Assembly (NCBI GenBank): GCA_029204045.2
Contig: CM055063.1
Location: forward strand, 37,605,562-37,669,561
Source of the DNA: Tillandsia leiboldiana
Lineage: Eukaryota; Streptophyta; Magnoliopsida; Poales; Bromeliaceae
DNA length: 64,000 nucleotides
Direction: 5' to 3'
Under the pieces are notes generated by a model. It worked only from the letters and a program-made list of their open reading frames with translations, was not told the DNA's origin and did not search any database. Made by a program: the position numbers and the translations under genes. Below, one piece after another: positions 46,601-54,864 of the stretch (positions are counted from its first letter, which is position 1; each line of letters opens with the position of its first letter).

Positions 46601-47119
46601 GTTACAACAGGTGACCTCGAAGATAAATCTAGGTTGTTTTAAGATGATTCTTTTGCAACTACTCTTGTATCCATTAGTGTGGCTTCTCTCTCCAGGCATT
46701 AGAAATTCGTCATCTAATGTACTTTGGCTCGTGCCTAAAACATTTCTGATCATGTATTTTTGGTGCACTGTGGATTCCATTCATCTGAAGTTCTAGTTCT
46801 ATTACATAAGAAATATAAGTGTAAGAAGTCAGCACTCATAATAGTTTCTTTCTTTCTTTCCAGTATTTTTAACAATGTTGGCTTATTGATTATATACCTT
46901 TTGCAAGAAACATATTGTGCTTTCTGTCTGTTGGCAAATATATTACCACCTCAAGTTAAATATCAAATTGCTATTTCCACCCTGCAGGCTGGCCTAGCTT
47001 TAGGGGATCTGAAATCAATCAGAGACTTATATGACTTCAAAACATTGGTGGTTTTGTTCCTTATTGGATCCCTCTCCATATTGCCAACAATCCTTAAGAG
47101 GAAGCGTACGTACGAGTGA
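20663..47119 (+). CDS. TMEM41-like VTT-domain membrane protein (SNARE-associated Golgi family), 4 exons
   Basis: Join 20663-20937, 31746-32016, 32165-32335 and 46988-47119: 849 bases, 282 residues plus TGA. All three introns are GT-AG, the frame holds across every junction, and each join restores conserved family sequence. Residues about 48-69 form a hydrophobic segment. The VTT (DedA/TVP38/TMEM41) domain covers roughly 115-245, with MIPGTIFMSLLAGAL (121-135), GASSCYFLSKLIGRP (152-166) and FLRITPSLPNTFINVASP (196-213). The last membrane segment is near 257-273, followed by a basic KRKR tail. Family knowledge: TMEM41/VMP1-type proteins are ER or Golgi membrane proteins, and the animal members are lipid scramblases; the role of the plant copies is less clear. 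Length fits plant homologues as I recall them (about 270-290 residues). Reading frame and splice sites look intact, so I judge it functional. The oddity is its introns of 10.8 and 14.7 kb, filled with transposons. Confidence 0.93.
21118..22083. mobile_element. Degenerate LTR-like sequence in intron 1
   Basis: Opens with TTGACACCCATTTTTTGACA, a start common in plant gypsy LTRs. It contains two loosely repeated halves (AGACACGTGGAACCGCCGAA near 21171, AGACACGTGTTGTTGAAGGG near 21487). No PBS, purine tract or protein was seen, so this is a low-confidence remnant. Confidence 0.3.
22283..22841. mobile_element. hAT-type MITE with long (AT)n core (559 bp)
   Basis: Terminal inverted repeats TAGGGGTGTCAA / TTGCCACCCCTA and perfect 8-bp target duplications GTGACAAC (22275-22282 and 22842-22849), the size typical of hAT transposition. 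The subterminal arms are inverted arrays of CGAGCCGAACACGAGC, giving extensive self-pairing. There is no transposase. Confidence 0.92.
22572..22658. repeat. (AT)n microsatellite, about 43 units
   Basis: An uninterrupted AT dinucleotide run inside the hAT-type MITE, likely to vary in length. Confidence 0.95.
23187..23508. repeat. 46-bp minisatellite, seven copies
   Basis: The GAGGAATATACCACATG landmark recurs at 23187, 23233, 23279, 23324, 23371, 23417 and 23463, a period of 45-47. Each unit also holds CCATAGGTCATCCGATGGGT. Reading it on the minus strand gives a repetitive open frame, but without other coding evidence I treat it as non-coding. Confidence 0.9.
23653..24773. mobile_element. GTGCC-palindrome hAT-type MITE, copy 1 (1121 bp)
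   Basis: Ends CAAGGAATAAAGTGCCGTGG and CGGGCGGCACTTGAAACCCTG, with perfect 8-bp duplications GTTTCACC at 23645-23652 and 24774-24781. Both arms are dense in GGCACGG/CCGTGCC palindromes; the core is AT-rich with A-runs. No transposase frame is present. Confidence 0.9.
24782..25485. other. Intron 1 sequence between MITE copies
   Basis: AT-rich, no coding potential. It continues the reverse-strand LTR-like remnant and resembles 26600-26770 over its final third. Confidence 0.35.
25494..25837. mobile_element. GTGCC-palindrome hAT-type MITE, copy 2 (344 bp)
   Basis: Starts CAAGGATTTACGTATCCATC and ends CGACACTTAAATTCTTG. Perfect 8-bp duplications CTCTAAAC lie at 25486-25493 and 25838-25845. It is a short deletion derivative of the family. 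Confidence 0.9.
25846..27088. other. Intron 1 sequence with duplicated GTACCGGTACT-rich segments
   Basis: Two diverged copies (about 26130-26480 and 26760-27085) share strings such as ACTGAGTACCGGTACTC, AACCCAAA and a closing AAACTATT-GAATAG motif. Similar GTACCGGTACT strings recur at 55800-56060 inside another LTR, so this is probably U3-type sequence of a long-LTR element. Confidence 0.45.
27089..27327. mobile_element. GTGCC-palindrome hAT-type MITE, truncated copy 3
   Basis: Reverse orientation relative to copy 2. The right end GGGCACTTAAATCCTTG is intact, but the left end starts within the internal AT-rich part, so no matching target duplication can be found. Confidence 0.7.
27658..27911. 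mobile_element. 254-bp inverted-repeat MITE
   Basis: Terminal inverted repeats TAACGGGGTGTTTGGTTC / GAACCAAACACCCCATTA enclose a TTTTCC/GGAAAA-rich interior. Target duplication is unclear, so the superfamily is undecided (Tourist-like or hAT-like). Confidence 0.75.
28089..29639. mobile_element. GTGCC-palindrome hAT-type MITE, copy 4 (1551 bp)
   Basis: Starts CAAGGAATTAAGTATCCATC and ends CGGTACTTTAATCCTTG, with perfect 8-bp duplications GTTCAAAC at 28081-28088 and 29640-29647. It has a long AT-rich core with no open frame. Confidence 0.9.
29648..31311. other. Intron 1 sequence, right part
   Basis: AT-rich, mostly unique-looking. Near 30500-31030 a denser stretch includes a minus-strand TATA-like TATCTCTATATAAGG (revcomp of about 30660-30675) that could be an old LTR fragment. 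No protein was recognised. Confidence 0.35.
31315..31636. mobile_element. Tourist-like MITE (322 bp)
   Basis: Termini GTCCCTGTTTGGATG / GCATCCAAACAAAGCC with TTA on both sides (31312-31314 and 31637-31639), the PIF/Harbinger target. It lies about 110 bases upstream of exon 2. Confidence 0.75.
31746..32016 (+). CDS. Exon 2 of the TMEM41-like gene
   Basis: Codes for residues 92-182 (completes codon 92, then DNLAVYARDYQIKF to LRFFQSE). The acceptor is a T-rich tract ending TTTTTTCAG and the donor is GAG|GTGAGT. It contains the first half of the VTT domain, including the glycine-rich MIPGTIFMSLLAGALYG stretch and the SKLIGRP motif. Confidence 0.95.
32165..32335 (+). CDS. Exon 3 of the TMEM41-like gene
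   Basis: Codes for residues 183-239, phase 0 on both sides (57 codons). The acceptor is GGACACAG|GTAGCA and the donor AGG|GTAAGC. It carries the most conserved family block, with arginine 197 in FLRITP and the PNTFINVASP segment. The intron before it is only 148 bases. Confidence 0.95.
32587..34928 (-). repeat. Reverse-strand LTR of family C in intron 3 (2342 bp)
   Basis: The plus-strand left end TGTCACGTTCTGAGACCGTC is the LTR 3' end in reverse, and the right end TTCAATACA is the LTR start (TGTATTGAA on the minus strand). It is preceded in minus-strand sense by a purine-rich tract (34929-34945) and a chromodomain remnant, so it is a 3' LTR. Related LTRs lie at 49158, 54865 and 55627. Confidence 0.75.
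34984..35160 (-). pseudogene. Chromodomain C-terminus of a gypsy polyprotein
   Basis: Minus-strand reading contains SIPYVKVLWTNHSDREAT, a stop, then ELEITIRELQPH. This matches the chromodomain-type end of plant chromovirus polyproteins (KVLW..H...EATWE). The stop falls where tryptophan is expected (TGG to TAG). It shows that these long-LTR elements are chromoviruses. Everything upstream of this piece in the element is missing or replaced. Confidence 0.75.
35185..35875 (-). pseudogene. Leader and Gag N-terminus of a reverse-strand gypsy element
   Basis: From 35875 downward on the minus strand the leader repeats sequence found after the element A PBS (GACAACATA-GTGCTATA and TCTTAGACTTTC-CTGGATTGGGTCG). 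It is followed by an Ala/Pro-rich frame (35427-35185, MTTMRVSASRSPVVGSAVAG) of the type that opens Gag in this lineage. It stops at about 35185, where the sequence jumps to a polyprotein C-terminus, a large internal deletion or a chimeric joint. Confidence 0.65.
35854..35866 (-). promoter_or_regulatory. Reverse-strand primer-binding site
   Basis: GGCTCTGATACCA (plus strand), the initiator Met-tRNA site in reverse, ten bases from the LTR end at 35876. Confidence 0.9.
35876..38200 (-). repeat. Reverse-strand 5' LTR of element D, right border approximate
   Basis: The terminus TGTCATACCTCGGGTCAGG adjoins the PBS. Interior blocks match element A LTRs in reverse (CTCGAGGGGCGCGACCCCACCGAGG near 36870; CCCACTAGGTCCACTAGAGGCAT near 36555). 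About 210 bases are duplicated within it (about 35940-36140 and 36160-36350). A minus-strand TATA box lies near 38022. The outer border could be anywhere from about 38170 to 38330. Confidence 0.65.
38018..38032 (-). promoter_or_regulatory. TATA box of the element D LTR
   Basis: GCTATTTATAGAGAG on the plus strand reads CTCTCTATAAATAGC in the element's sense. Confidence 0.6.
38400..39240 (+). pseudogene. Integrase (zinc-binding and rve core) of element E, broken
   Basis: The zinc-binding part reads HEGLCGAHLAGRK, then YYWPNM and CQECQLHA (HHCC pattern). The core follows with WAMDLIGKI (first Asp), FLIVVVDYFTKRVE, ITPDLGMMFTGEQF (second Asp region, normally TDNG.QF) and PYYAQANG with the Glu in AEAMNK. 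Such an enzyme joins cDNA ends to host DNA. At least three in-frame stops break it: before LYKR (about 38570), after TILKP (about 38833) and between QANG and AEAM (about 39142). Each is a one-base change from Gln or Trp. The copy is dead. Confidence 0.9.
39348..41630 (-). pseudogene. Antisense ORF of element E, C-terminal half
   Basis: Minus-strand frames between stops: at about 41000-40500 a charged, low-complexity part; then Lys/Glu-rich sequence (40434-40204); a conserved-looking stretch (40097-39710) containing LREIATLSPS and AYIRMRTDDCLQIFAKGLP; then a probable coiled coil (39660-39348, KTLQQKANRLRQELAEVEQA). Tat-lineage antisense ORFs typically end in such coiled-coil parts. No enzyme motif was seen. 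Several frameshifts are needed to join the pieces. Confidence 0.6.
41640..42690 (-). pseudogene. Plant mobile domain (PMD) of the element E antisense ORF
   Basis: Read on the minus strand from about 42664. The PMD landmark is at about 42300-42190 (LNFWSLASNTFFF, then TPTLCDVAAITGLRPHG), equivalent to the 'W...T.TFHF..GE.T.TL.DVA...GL...G' block of the family. Next come EEHIAFLLYWLYHSLFC (about 42065-42010) and ALANRKKFALGSYFVLFLYR (about 41960-41900), the second half of the domain. A stop and a frame change separate these blocks. PMD proteins include the Arabidopsis silencing factors MAIN and MAIL1, and related domains occur in plant transposons. The role in retroelements is unknown. Confidence 0.8.
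43000..43011 (+). promoter_or_regulatory. Polypurine-type tract of element E
   Basis: TCGTGGGGGCAT directly before TGTTGGTACAC, the usual form in Tat-lineage elements. Confidence 0.7.
43012..43563 (+). repeat. 3' LTR of element E (about 550 bp)
   Basis: Starts TGTTGGTACACAAATTAG. It contains a TATA box ACTATAAATAG (43263-43273) followed by typical U5-type sequence with runs of TTTT(C/A). The likely end is GTGGCACA near 43563; the end is uncertain because the partner LTR is absent. Confidence 0.65.
43265..43273 (+). promoter_or_regulatory. TATA box of the element E LTR
   Basis: TATAAATAG, well placed inside the LTR with about 290 bases of R/U5-type sequence after it. Confidence 0.65.
43564..46987. 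other. Right part of intron 3
   Basis: AT-rich. I recognise no protein, no LTR pair and no MITE with both ends. 44033 (AGAGGTGGCAAAACC) resembles one end of a hAT-type MITE, but no partner end was found. It terminates in the exon 4 acceptor. Confidence 0.4.
46988..47119 (+). CDS. Exon 4 (terminal) of the TMEM41-like gene
   Basis: Codes for residues 240-282 and the TGA stop, starting AGLALGDLKS after the acceptor CCACCCTGCAG. It supplies the final membrane segment and a basic C-terminus (KRKR). The 14.65-kb gap from exon 3 is bridged by the exact family continuation ITVR-AGLALGDL. Confidence 0.94.
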   Translation, partial: AGLALGDLKSIRDLYDFKTLVVLFLIGSLSILPTILKRKRTYE

Positions 47120-47440
47120 GAACTAATAATGCAGCTTCTTTCTTTCCATTCATTAAAATCTCAAGAGAAGGGGAGGGGCGAAAGGGGTAGTGCAGAACTT
47201 TGCAGCTGCTCATCTGTTGTCTGGGATTAAAGAGTTTATTTGGGGTGGACTTTACAGCTGTAATTTGTTTTGTTATATGAAAGTTGAAAATAACTGGACT
47301 TTGATGTATTCTATTGATGATAGGTAAAGGTACAAGTTTTATTCTTATTTTTTCTTTTGGGTCCAAAATGCCCCACTTATTTCTGTTTAGCTGTGTTATG
47401 TCTGTATTAGTATAGGAGCCCGTGCTACACAAGGGGTTTT
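47120..47440 (+). other. Probable 3' UTR of the TMEM41-like gene
   Basis: Non-coding sequence after the stop codon, with low repeat content up to a T-rich run near 47437. No canonical AATAAA was located with confidence, so the polyadenylation point is unknown. Confidence 0.35.
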
Positions 47441-48053
47441 TTTTATATGATAATTTGTAAAAAATAAAATATATTTATTTCTAAAATAATTTTTTTAACA
47501 AATGCAAAGAAAAGCACCATAAAAAAAGCACTTACTTTTCTTGTCAATACGCATTGGATTTTCTTTTATAGATAATTTGTAAAAAAGAAAATATTTTTAT
47601 TTCTAAAACAGTGTTTTTAACAAATGCAAAGAAAAGGACCATAAGAAAAAGCGAACATATGCCTCATATGATTTTATTAGATTTTTTTTTTTTTTTTTCA
47701 ATCTAGCCTTCTTTTTTAAGAAAATTTTAATCTAGACTTATTTGAATAGATTAGAAAAGAAAAGATAATTTAATAGTATTTATATGTGTTTATGTGTTAA
47801 TTAGGAGAGGGAATATTTTGTTTTTCTTTCCTCCACTTTTCAAGGCATCTTATATCTCCGGTATAAGTTATATTATTTTTATTTTTATACAATGTATAAT
47901 TATATTATTTTTATATTATATTAATTTTTTAATCATATTAATTGGTGCGTAGTAGTATATAATTATGTATAGTTATATTATTTTTAGTTATATTAATATT
48001 ATATTCAGTGTATATAGTAATATTAGCTATTTGATCATCTATATCGAGTGTGC

Positions 48054-48054
<1 letters not shown>

Positions 48055-48090
<36 letters not shown>

Positions 48091-48091
48091 T
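48055..48091. repeat. (AAT)n microsatellite 1
   Basis: About 12 uninterrupted ATA/AAT units. Confidence 0.93.
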
Positions 48092-48213
48092 ATTTATTTG
48101 TATCTAGTGTACAATTATATTATTTTATATTATATTTGTTTTTAGTAATATCAAATTTTATTTTTAAGTGTACTTTTATGATATTTAATAACGTCAATTG
48201 AATAGTTAAATTA

Positions 48214-48215
<2 letters not shown>

Positions 48216-48261
<46 letters not shown>
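48216..48261. repeat. (AAT)n microsatellite 2
   Basis: About 15 AAT units, 125 bases from the first run. Confidence 0.93.
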
Positions 48262-48263
<2 letters not shown>

Positions 48264-49157
48264 TAATTATAATAAATAATTTAAATTAATAAGTATTATT
48301 AAATTATTTGGGAAGCGGGGGAGGAGAGATGGAGAGAAAAAATCTCTCATAATTAATATATAAACTCACATAAATATTATTACGTTATTATTATTATTAT
48401 TTTTTTTAATCTATCCAAATGGGACTAGATTAGAAAATTTGTTTTAAAAAAAATGGGCTAGGTTGGAAAATTTTTCTTTCAATAAGGCTTGATCTGGCAT
48501 TAGCTCAAAAATAGTACTATTATAAAATAAATGCTTTAGTACAATATTTTTGGCTCTATTAAATATGAAAAATTTTAAGACTAATTTTTATTACAAAGTC
48601 CTGATTGCCTACTATATAAAAGGAAGCAAGAGATAAAACACTTGAAGAAATAAAAAAAAATAATTAAAATATAAATATATACATAATGCTTGTAATTTCA
48701 ATCCGCAGAACTGTTGTTGTAGCCATAAATCAGATATTTGAAAGCCCTCCTTTGGTTATTAGGTTTCTTGTAATCCCACAAGAATAAAATAAAATTTTAT
48801 ATTAATTTGTAAAGCTAAAATTTTTGTCAACTAAAATATTTTTTAGTTCTCCACATTCTTTTAATAGATTAATAGAGAAGACGGACGGGAGGCAAATATT
48901 TAAACCAAACTTAGTTAAAATACACAAACAAAAAAAGGAAATATTTGAAAAAAGTAAATAAAATATAACACAAATATACACAGATGCAAAATAGTTTAAA
49001 TGCCAAAAGCAAGTTTTGAATAGCAGTTGGTAGTATATATGGAAGCTCATCCATGAACAAAAACCAAACAAAATATAACACAAATGCAATATACCCAAGT
49101 AAATTCATATAGCTGTCAATAGTATAGTTTATGAGTTTTCGTTGTTTGTTGTGCCAT

Positions 49158-51417
49158 TGTCACGTCCCGAGACCGTCAATTTGAAGAGTCCGAGTACGCC
49201 AACAGACCCGCCAATCGGACATGACCTCTCTACATCCAAAAGCAATGAAATGATTATCTCAATCAATACGAGTGTATAAAAAGATACGATATCAGAGTAA
49301 AAACTGCTAAACTAAATTTTTTATCCATTTAAACGAAAGAGTTTAAAATAAAGTTGAAAGTAAAGTACAAGAGTGAACATCACGATATAGTATTAATTAC
49401 AACTTTCTGTCAACATGTACTATAAAACAATAATAACAATTTTCATATTTTCCTCACAAATACATGGTTCGTTGAAAATGCCAAAACGGATAAAGATACC
49501 GCTAGACCCTTTAGATCTCTAAGCTGCTGGGCTATTGCCCCTGTCGCGTGCCTCGCCGGCGGTACCTGGGTCTGTAAAATGTGAAAACCAATGGGGTGTA
49601 AGAACTACGAATAGTTTCCAGTGGGTTCATCCATTGAGAAACATGTTCTACACTGAAAGGAACGGAACGACCATCTCAATCAATACGAGTGTATAAAAAA
49701 ATATGATATTAGAGTAAAAACTGCTAAACTAAAACTTTCATCCATTTAAACAAAAGAGTTTAAAATAAAGCTAAAAGTAAAGTACAAGAGTGAACATCAT
49801 GATATAGTATTAATTACAACTTTCTATCAATATGTACTATAAAATAATAGTTACAATTTTCATATATTTCCTCACAAATACATGGTTTACTGAAAATGCC
49901 AAAATGGGTAAAGATACCGCTAGACCCTCTAGGTCTTTAAGTTGTTGGGCTCTTGCCTCTGTCGCATGCCTCGCCGGCGGTACCTGGATTTGTAAAAAGT
50001 AAAAACCAATGGGGTGTAAGAACTACAAATAGTTTCTAGTGGGTTCATCTACCGAGAAACATGTTCTACACCGAAAGGAACGAAACGACCATCTCAATCA
50101 ATACGAGTATACAAAAAGATACGATATCAGAGTAAAAATGGCTAAACTAAAACTTTCATCCATTTAAACAAAAGTGTTTAAGATAAAGCTGAAAGTAAAG
50201 TACAAGAGTGAACATCACGCTATAGTATTAATTACAACTTTCTATCAACATGTACTATAAAACAATAGTTACAGTTTTCATATTTTTCCTCACAAATACA
50301 TCGTTCACTGAAAATGCCAAAACGGGTAAAGATACCACTAGACCCTCTAGATCTCTAAGCTGCTAGGCTCTTGCCCCTGTCGCATGCCTTGCCGGTGGTA
50401 CTTGGATCTGTAAAAAGAGAAAACCAATAGAGTGTGAGAACTACGAATAGTTCCCAGTGGGTTCATCCACCGAGAAACATGTTCTACACCGAAAGGAACG
50501 AAACGATCATCTCAATCAATACGAGTGTACAAAAAGATATGATATAAGAGTAAAAACTGCTAAACTAAAACTTTCATCCATTTAAATAAAAGAGTTTAAA
50601 ATAAAGCTAAAAGTAAAGTACAAGAGTGAACATCACGAAATAGTATTAATTACACCTTTCTATCAACATGCACTATAAAATAATAGTTACAATTTTCATA
50701 TTTTTTCTCACAAATACATGGTTCACTGAAAATGCCAAAACGGGTAAAGATACCACTAGACCCTCTAGGTCTCTAAACTGCTGGGCTCTTTCCCCTGTCG
50801 CGTGCCTCGCCGGTGGTATCTGGATCTGTAAAAAGTGAAAACCAATGGGGTGTGAGAACTACGAATAGTTTCTAGTTGGTTCATCCACCGAGAAACATGT
50901 TCTACACCAAAAGGAACGGAACAACCATCTCAATCAATACGAGTGTACAAAAAAATACGATATAAGAGTAAAAACTACTAAACTAAAACTTTCATCCATT
51001 TAAACAAAAGAGTTTAAAATAAAGCTGAAAGTAAAGTATTAGAGTGAACATCACAATATAGTATTAATTACAACTTTCTATCGACATGTACTATAAAACA
51101 ATAGTTACAATTTTCATATTTTTCCTCACAAATACATGGTTCACTGAAAATGCCAAAACGGATAAAGATACCGCTAGACCCTCTAGATCTCTCAGTTGCT
51201 GGGCTCTTGGTCCTGTCGCGTACCTCGCCGGCGGTATCTGGATCTGTAAAAAGTGAAAACCAATTGGGTGTGAGAACTACAAATAGTTTACAGTGGGTTC
51301 ATCCACCGAGAAAATTGTCTACACCTCTTGGTCCAATGGATGCAATAGTAGCAAGATGATATATATATATATATATATGTGGAAAGCTGTAAATACTAAG
51401 CAAGCATGCAGATAATT
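49158..51417 (-). repeat. Reverse-strand family C LTR with internal array, truncated
   Basis: Begins TGTCACGTCCCGAGACCGTC, the LTR 3' end in reverse, as at 32587 and 54865. It keeps family sequence to about 51417 (AAGCATGCAGATA) and then stops abruptly. Most of its length is five tandem 418-bp copies. Confidence 0.8.
49255..51344. repeat. Five tandem copies of a 418-bp unit
   Basis: The landmark ATCTCAATCAATACGAG occurs at 49255, 49673, 50091, 50509 and 50927, exactly 418 bases apart each time. Units differ by scattered substitutions. The same segment is single-copy in the related LTRs at 32587 and 54865. Confidence 0.95.
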
Positions 51418-52110
51418 TGTGAGTGTTGGAATGGTTATGTTTAAACATGTAAATAATTTGTGAATGTTGAAACGGTTTTAATTATTGCTTAAATAATTTT
51501 GGACTTCATTTGGTTTTTAATAATGCATCGTGTGGACGCGGATTTCAAAGGAAAAAGGATTTGTTAAAAATGGTTCTCAAAAATAGTGCGTCGAGTGGAC
51601 GCGGGCTTTTAAAATTCTGTGGATTTATCCTTTCTAAAATGAATGTGTCCGGTGTGCGCCGTTTCCAAATCTTCGTGATGTATAGTTTTATATTCCGCAC
51701 TCTACTTTATTATTCCGCAAAAATTGATTGTTGTGGTTGATTGTTGTGTATGTAATTGTTGTCCACGCAGTTCATATACAGGGGAGACTATATCCGTTTG
51801 TACAGAGAGAATTTGTTTGTGTGGCGCGTCTGTGCATGTGCCCGGAGCGGGATTTAAAAAAAAAAAAAAAATGCTTCTGCAAATTCAAGGTTTTTTTCTG
51901 AAATTTTGGGTTTCAAATTGCTCTCGAGGCATGACAGTTCTGTCAGACCAGGCGAGGCACCGTTCGAGCTATTTACGAGCCGAGATAATTTCAGTTATAC
52001 ATACACACTATATTTATAAATTACATACTATATATTTTTATAAAATTTATATCTAATATATTTATTATATAGGAGTACACACCAGTTCAATTTACGAAGT
52101 ATGGTCGTAA
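51418..52110. other. Sequence upstream of the PMD pseudogene
   Basis: A segment of about 75 bases is duplicated (near 51520-51560 and 51568-51610; GTG-GGACGCGG and a preceding AATAGTGCGTCG / AATAATGCATCG). A poly-A run lies at 51856-51870. No protein was identified. It may hold the promoter or 5' part of the PMD gene. Confidence 0.4.
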
Positions 52111-54864
52111 ACTGAACATATGGACAGTGGAGCATCCGGGGTGGTGGACCTCCTACGACATGCTAGTTTTTTCTATGTCTCTCGCCTTATATGAGTTCAG
52201 CTCGACCAGGCTCTGTTAGGGGCGTTGATGGAGCAATGGAGATGCGAGACAAAGTTATTCCACTTACGTCGCGGCGAGATGACAGTGACGTTGCGTGATG
52301 TTGCCATTATAGCTGGACTTCGAGTCTCCTGCGAGCCTATGACGGTACAAGCATCATATGACTGGCTATATATATATCATGGACTTCTAGAGATACAATC
52401 AGATGATGTCGTCATAGGTCAGACACGCTTAGATTGGTTGCTCCAGCACTTTCACATGTCGCATTGGATGCTCCGCCAGCCGTGGTTGTAGCTGCTGAAC
52501 GCGCGTATATATTATTTCAGATTGGATGCATCTTGTTCCCAAACCCCACTGACATCGAGTTCATCTCAAGTGGCTGCCATTACTTGAGTATTGTGATCTA
52601 TGCGGCGATCTCACTTGGGGCGCAACTATCTTGGCCCATCTTTATCGAGCACTGGGGAATGCCTCGATGAGAGGAAGGGTCGAGTGTTGTGTATTTGATA
52701 CATTATTACAGGTAAAATCACTAGTTATCGCATTAGAAATATAGTTATCTTAATTATTTTTTACAAGTATTTTAATCATTTTTTTTTTTTTTATAGATTT
52801 GGGTGTGTAATCATATACATATTTGTGACGCCCCAACTTCCCAGGGGGTCACCCATCCTAGAACTACTCTAGCTCTAGCACGCTTAACTCTTTTAACCTC
52901 TTGGGTCTTGCTACCACCCAAAATGCTATAGCCGGGTTAAGAGATTTAGTCCTATTATATCATTTATATATACGACTATTTCAAATTCTGGGGGTGTCAC
53001 ATTTCTCCCCCTTTAAGCCCTAACGTCCACGTCAGGCTCAAGCACACTTACTAGTACCAGGCGATGTGAGACTCGTCTCGCTAGCCTTAGCTGACCTTGT
53101 AGAGAGTTACACTCCACCTACAACGGTCATTAGCCGGGGAGCCACGCTCTACCCGCTATATAACCCTTGCTCAGCCGAGACTCATCTCACATTTCCGACT
53201 GGTGATTGTCTCTGATACCAATTGTGACGCCCCAATTTCCCAGGGGGTCACCCATCCTAGAACTACTCTAGCTCTAGCACGCTTAACTCTCTTAACCTCT
53301 TTGGTCTTGCTACCACCCAAAATGCTATAGTCGGGTTAAGAGATTTAGTCCTATTATATCATTTATATATAGGATTATTTCAAATTCTGGGGGTGTCACG
53401 ATATTGGTCATCCTTATAGAGTTGGAGCTCCGCCAGATCTTCACGATTGTCCGCTGGGTTGTCGATATGTTATATGTTTAAATACGGCTTGAGGATTTTT
53501 ATAATAATTTGTATTATTGATTTTCGGTAATGTGATATACTAACTTATCGATCACTTTTTGCAGATGGAATATGAGATTACGTTTCCGTGGAAATGTCAA
53601 AGCGACTGACATCAAGTTTTATCGGGACAAGCTTAATCAATAGTGGGAGTCTCTAGTACGTAAGAGTTTTTTGAATTACATACATATAGATTTATTTTAA
53701 AATTTATATTAATTGAATTTTATTAACCTTTGCAGATTACTTGGATGCCTTATACGGATGAGATTTTTCATGGTCTTTCACCCTTTTGTCTCGAGGGCTC
53801 CGTAGGCTGGCGTGCGAGAACTTGCTTGATATGCTACCACATAGTGGAGTTACATGTACCTGATAGAGTTTTGCGCCAATTTGGATTACTCCAACATATA
53901 TCAGAGCATGTGGAAGCTATACGGCGGATCACATCGTTGGGTAGATCAGGAGAGGACTGGGCAGCTTTTCATGTTTCATATATTCTACAATGGGCTGATC
54001 GTCTAGATAATATTGCAGAGCAGGGTCCCTTCGTTGACCCAGATCCAGTACGAGCCACCTCCGTGTACATGCAGTGGTATTGAAAAATCACAATGAAGTG
54101 GATTTCTTATCTCGTACAACAACCTCAACTCACTTTTTTGCCGTGCGAGCATATCGAGCGAACATTGGTAAAATTATTTATTTTTTTTCTTATATAATAG
54201 TATTCGTTTATATAAATATGTATTTTTATATAGGTGGATACTATGCAGCATACTGTTAGGAGTCTTGAACACTTGATGGATGATCCTCCAAAGCCGTTTG
54301 GAATGATGGACGCTCTAGCACATATAGGGTGGGACATCAAAAATGTGTTAGAGAGACTCCCCGCATTAGTAGTGTTAAGACATTCAGAGCATCCAGAGCC
54401 ACCTCCATATTTTCATGATCTAGATGATGTTCCCTTCACCTCCACGCCTGCATACGATTTTCCATGCGCGTCTGAACCGATTCATCCTTCTGACGTTCCC
54501 TCGACATCAAACTTCCTTCATTTCGATTTCTAGTCAGCATCAGGTCCTCATGCGTCGACGTCAATACCTTCATATGAATCCCATCTACATCCGAGGTACA
54601 TCAGTTTGATATTTCATTTGCACTGATCCCTCCATCGGACATTCCATCCACATCGGAGGTTCGTCTAGTTGATATTATATATCGCCGGAGGCGACGGTGC
54701 CACGATCATATTTCTACTGAGCCTATACCTGAGACACAGGAGGGGATGCGGTCATCAGTAATTGACACGCAGAAGACAGATATACTTGTCGAGGGCATCT
54801 CCATCAAGCATATTCATATGATGCATGGCATTGAGCCATACACCCTGAGATGGAGGATGATGTG
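52111..54864 (+). pseudogene. Plant mobile domain (MAIN/MAIL1-like) pseudogene
   Basis: Pieces in order: HASFFYVSRLI (about 52155), a stop, then VQLDQALLGALMEQWRCETK and FHLRRGEMTVTLRDVAIIAG (52200-52330), the N-terminal PMD block. A frameshift near 52450 leads to RAYILFQIGCILFPNP, and another near 52600 to LTWGATILAHLYRALGNAS. After an intron (donor CAG|GTAAAA near 52708, acceptor near 52797) come IWVCNHIHI, a TRIM (52824-53400) and GHPYRVGAPPDLHDC. WMPYTDEIFHGLSPFC and DRVLRQFGLLQHI follow in the exon from 53736, and the C-terminal exon starts near 54236. The element LTR at 54865 cuts it off. PMD proteins of Arabidopsis act in transposon silencing; this copy is disabled. Confidence 0.85.
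52824..53400 (-). mobile_element. TRIM 2, inserted in the PMD pseudogene (577 bp)
   Basis: 178-bp LTRs at 52824-53001 and 53223-53400, PBS in reverse at 53208-53220 (one mismatch), purine tract in reverse at 53002-53015. Perfect target duplication ATATT at 52819-52823 and 53401-53405. The last LTR base is G instead of A. Confidence 0.94.

Larger units (their letters stand above)
47441..49157. other. AT-rich intergenic spacer with duplicated segments
   Basis: 47450-47560 and 47565-47660 are diverged copies of one roughly 110-bp segment (ATAATTTGTAAAAAA..AAAATAT.TTTATTTCTAAAA). The rest is AT-rich with trinucleotide microsatellites; no gene was seen. Confidence 0.5.

Noticed and set aside
49255..51344. 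CRISPR-like array suggested by regular 418-bp spacing
   Set aside because: The repeats are contiguous long units without unique spacers, in a plant genome, inside an LTR.
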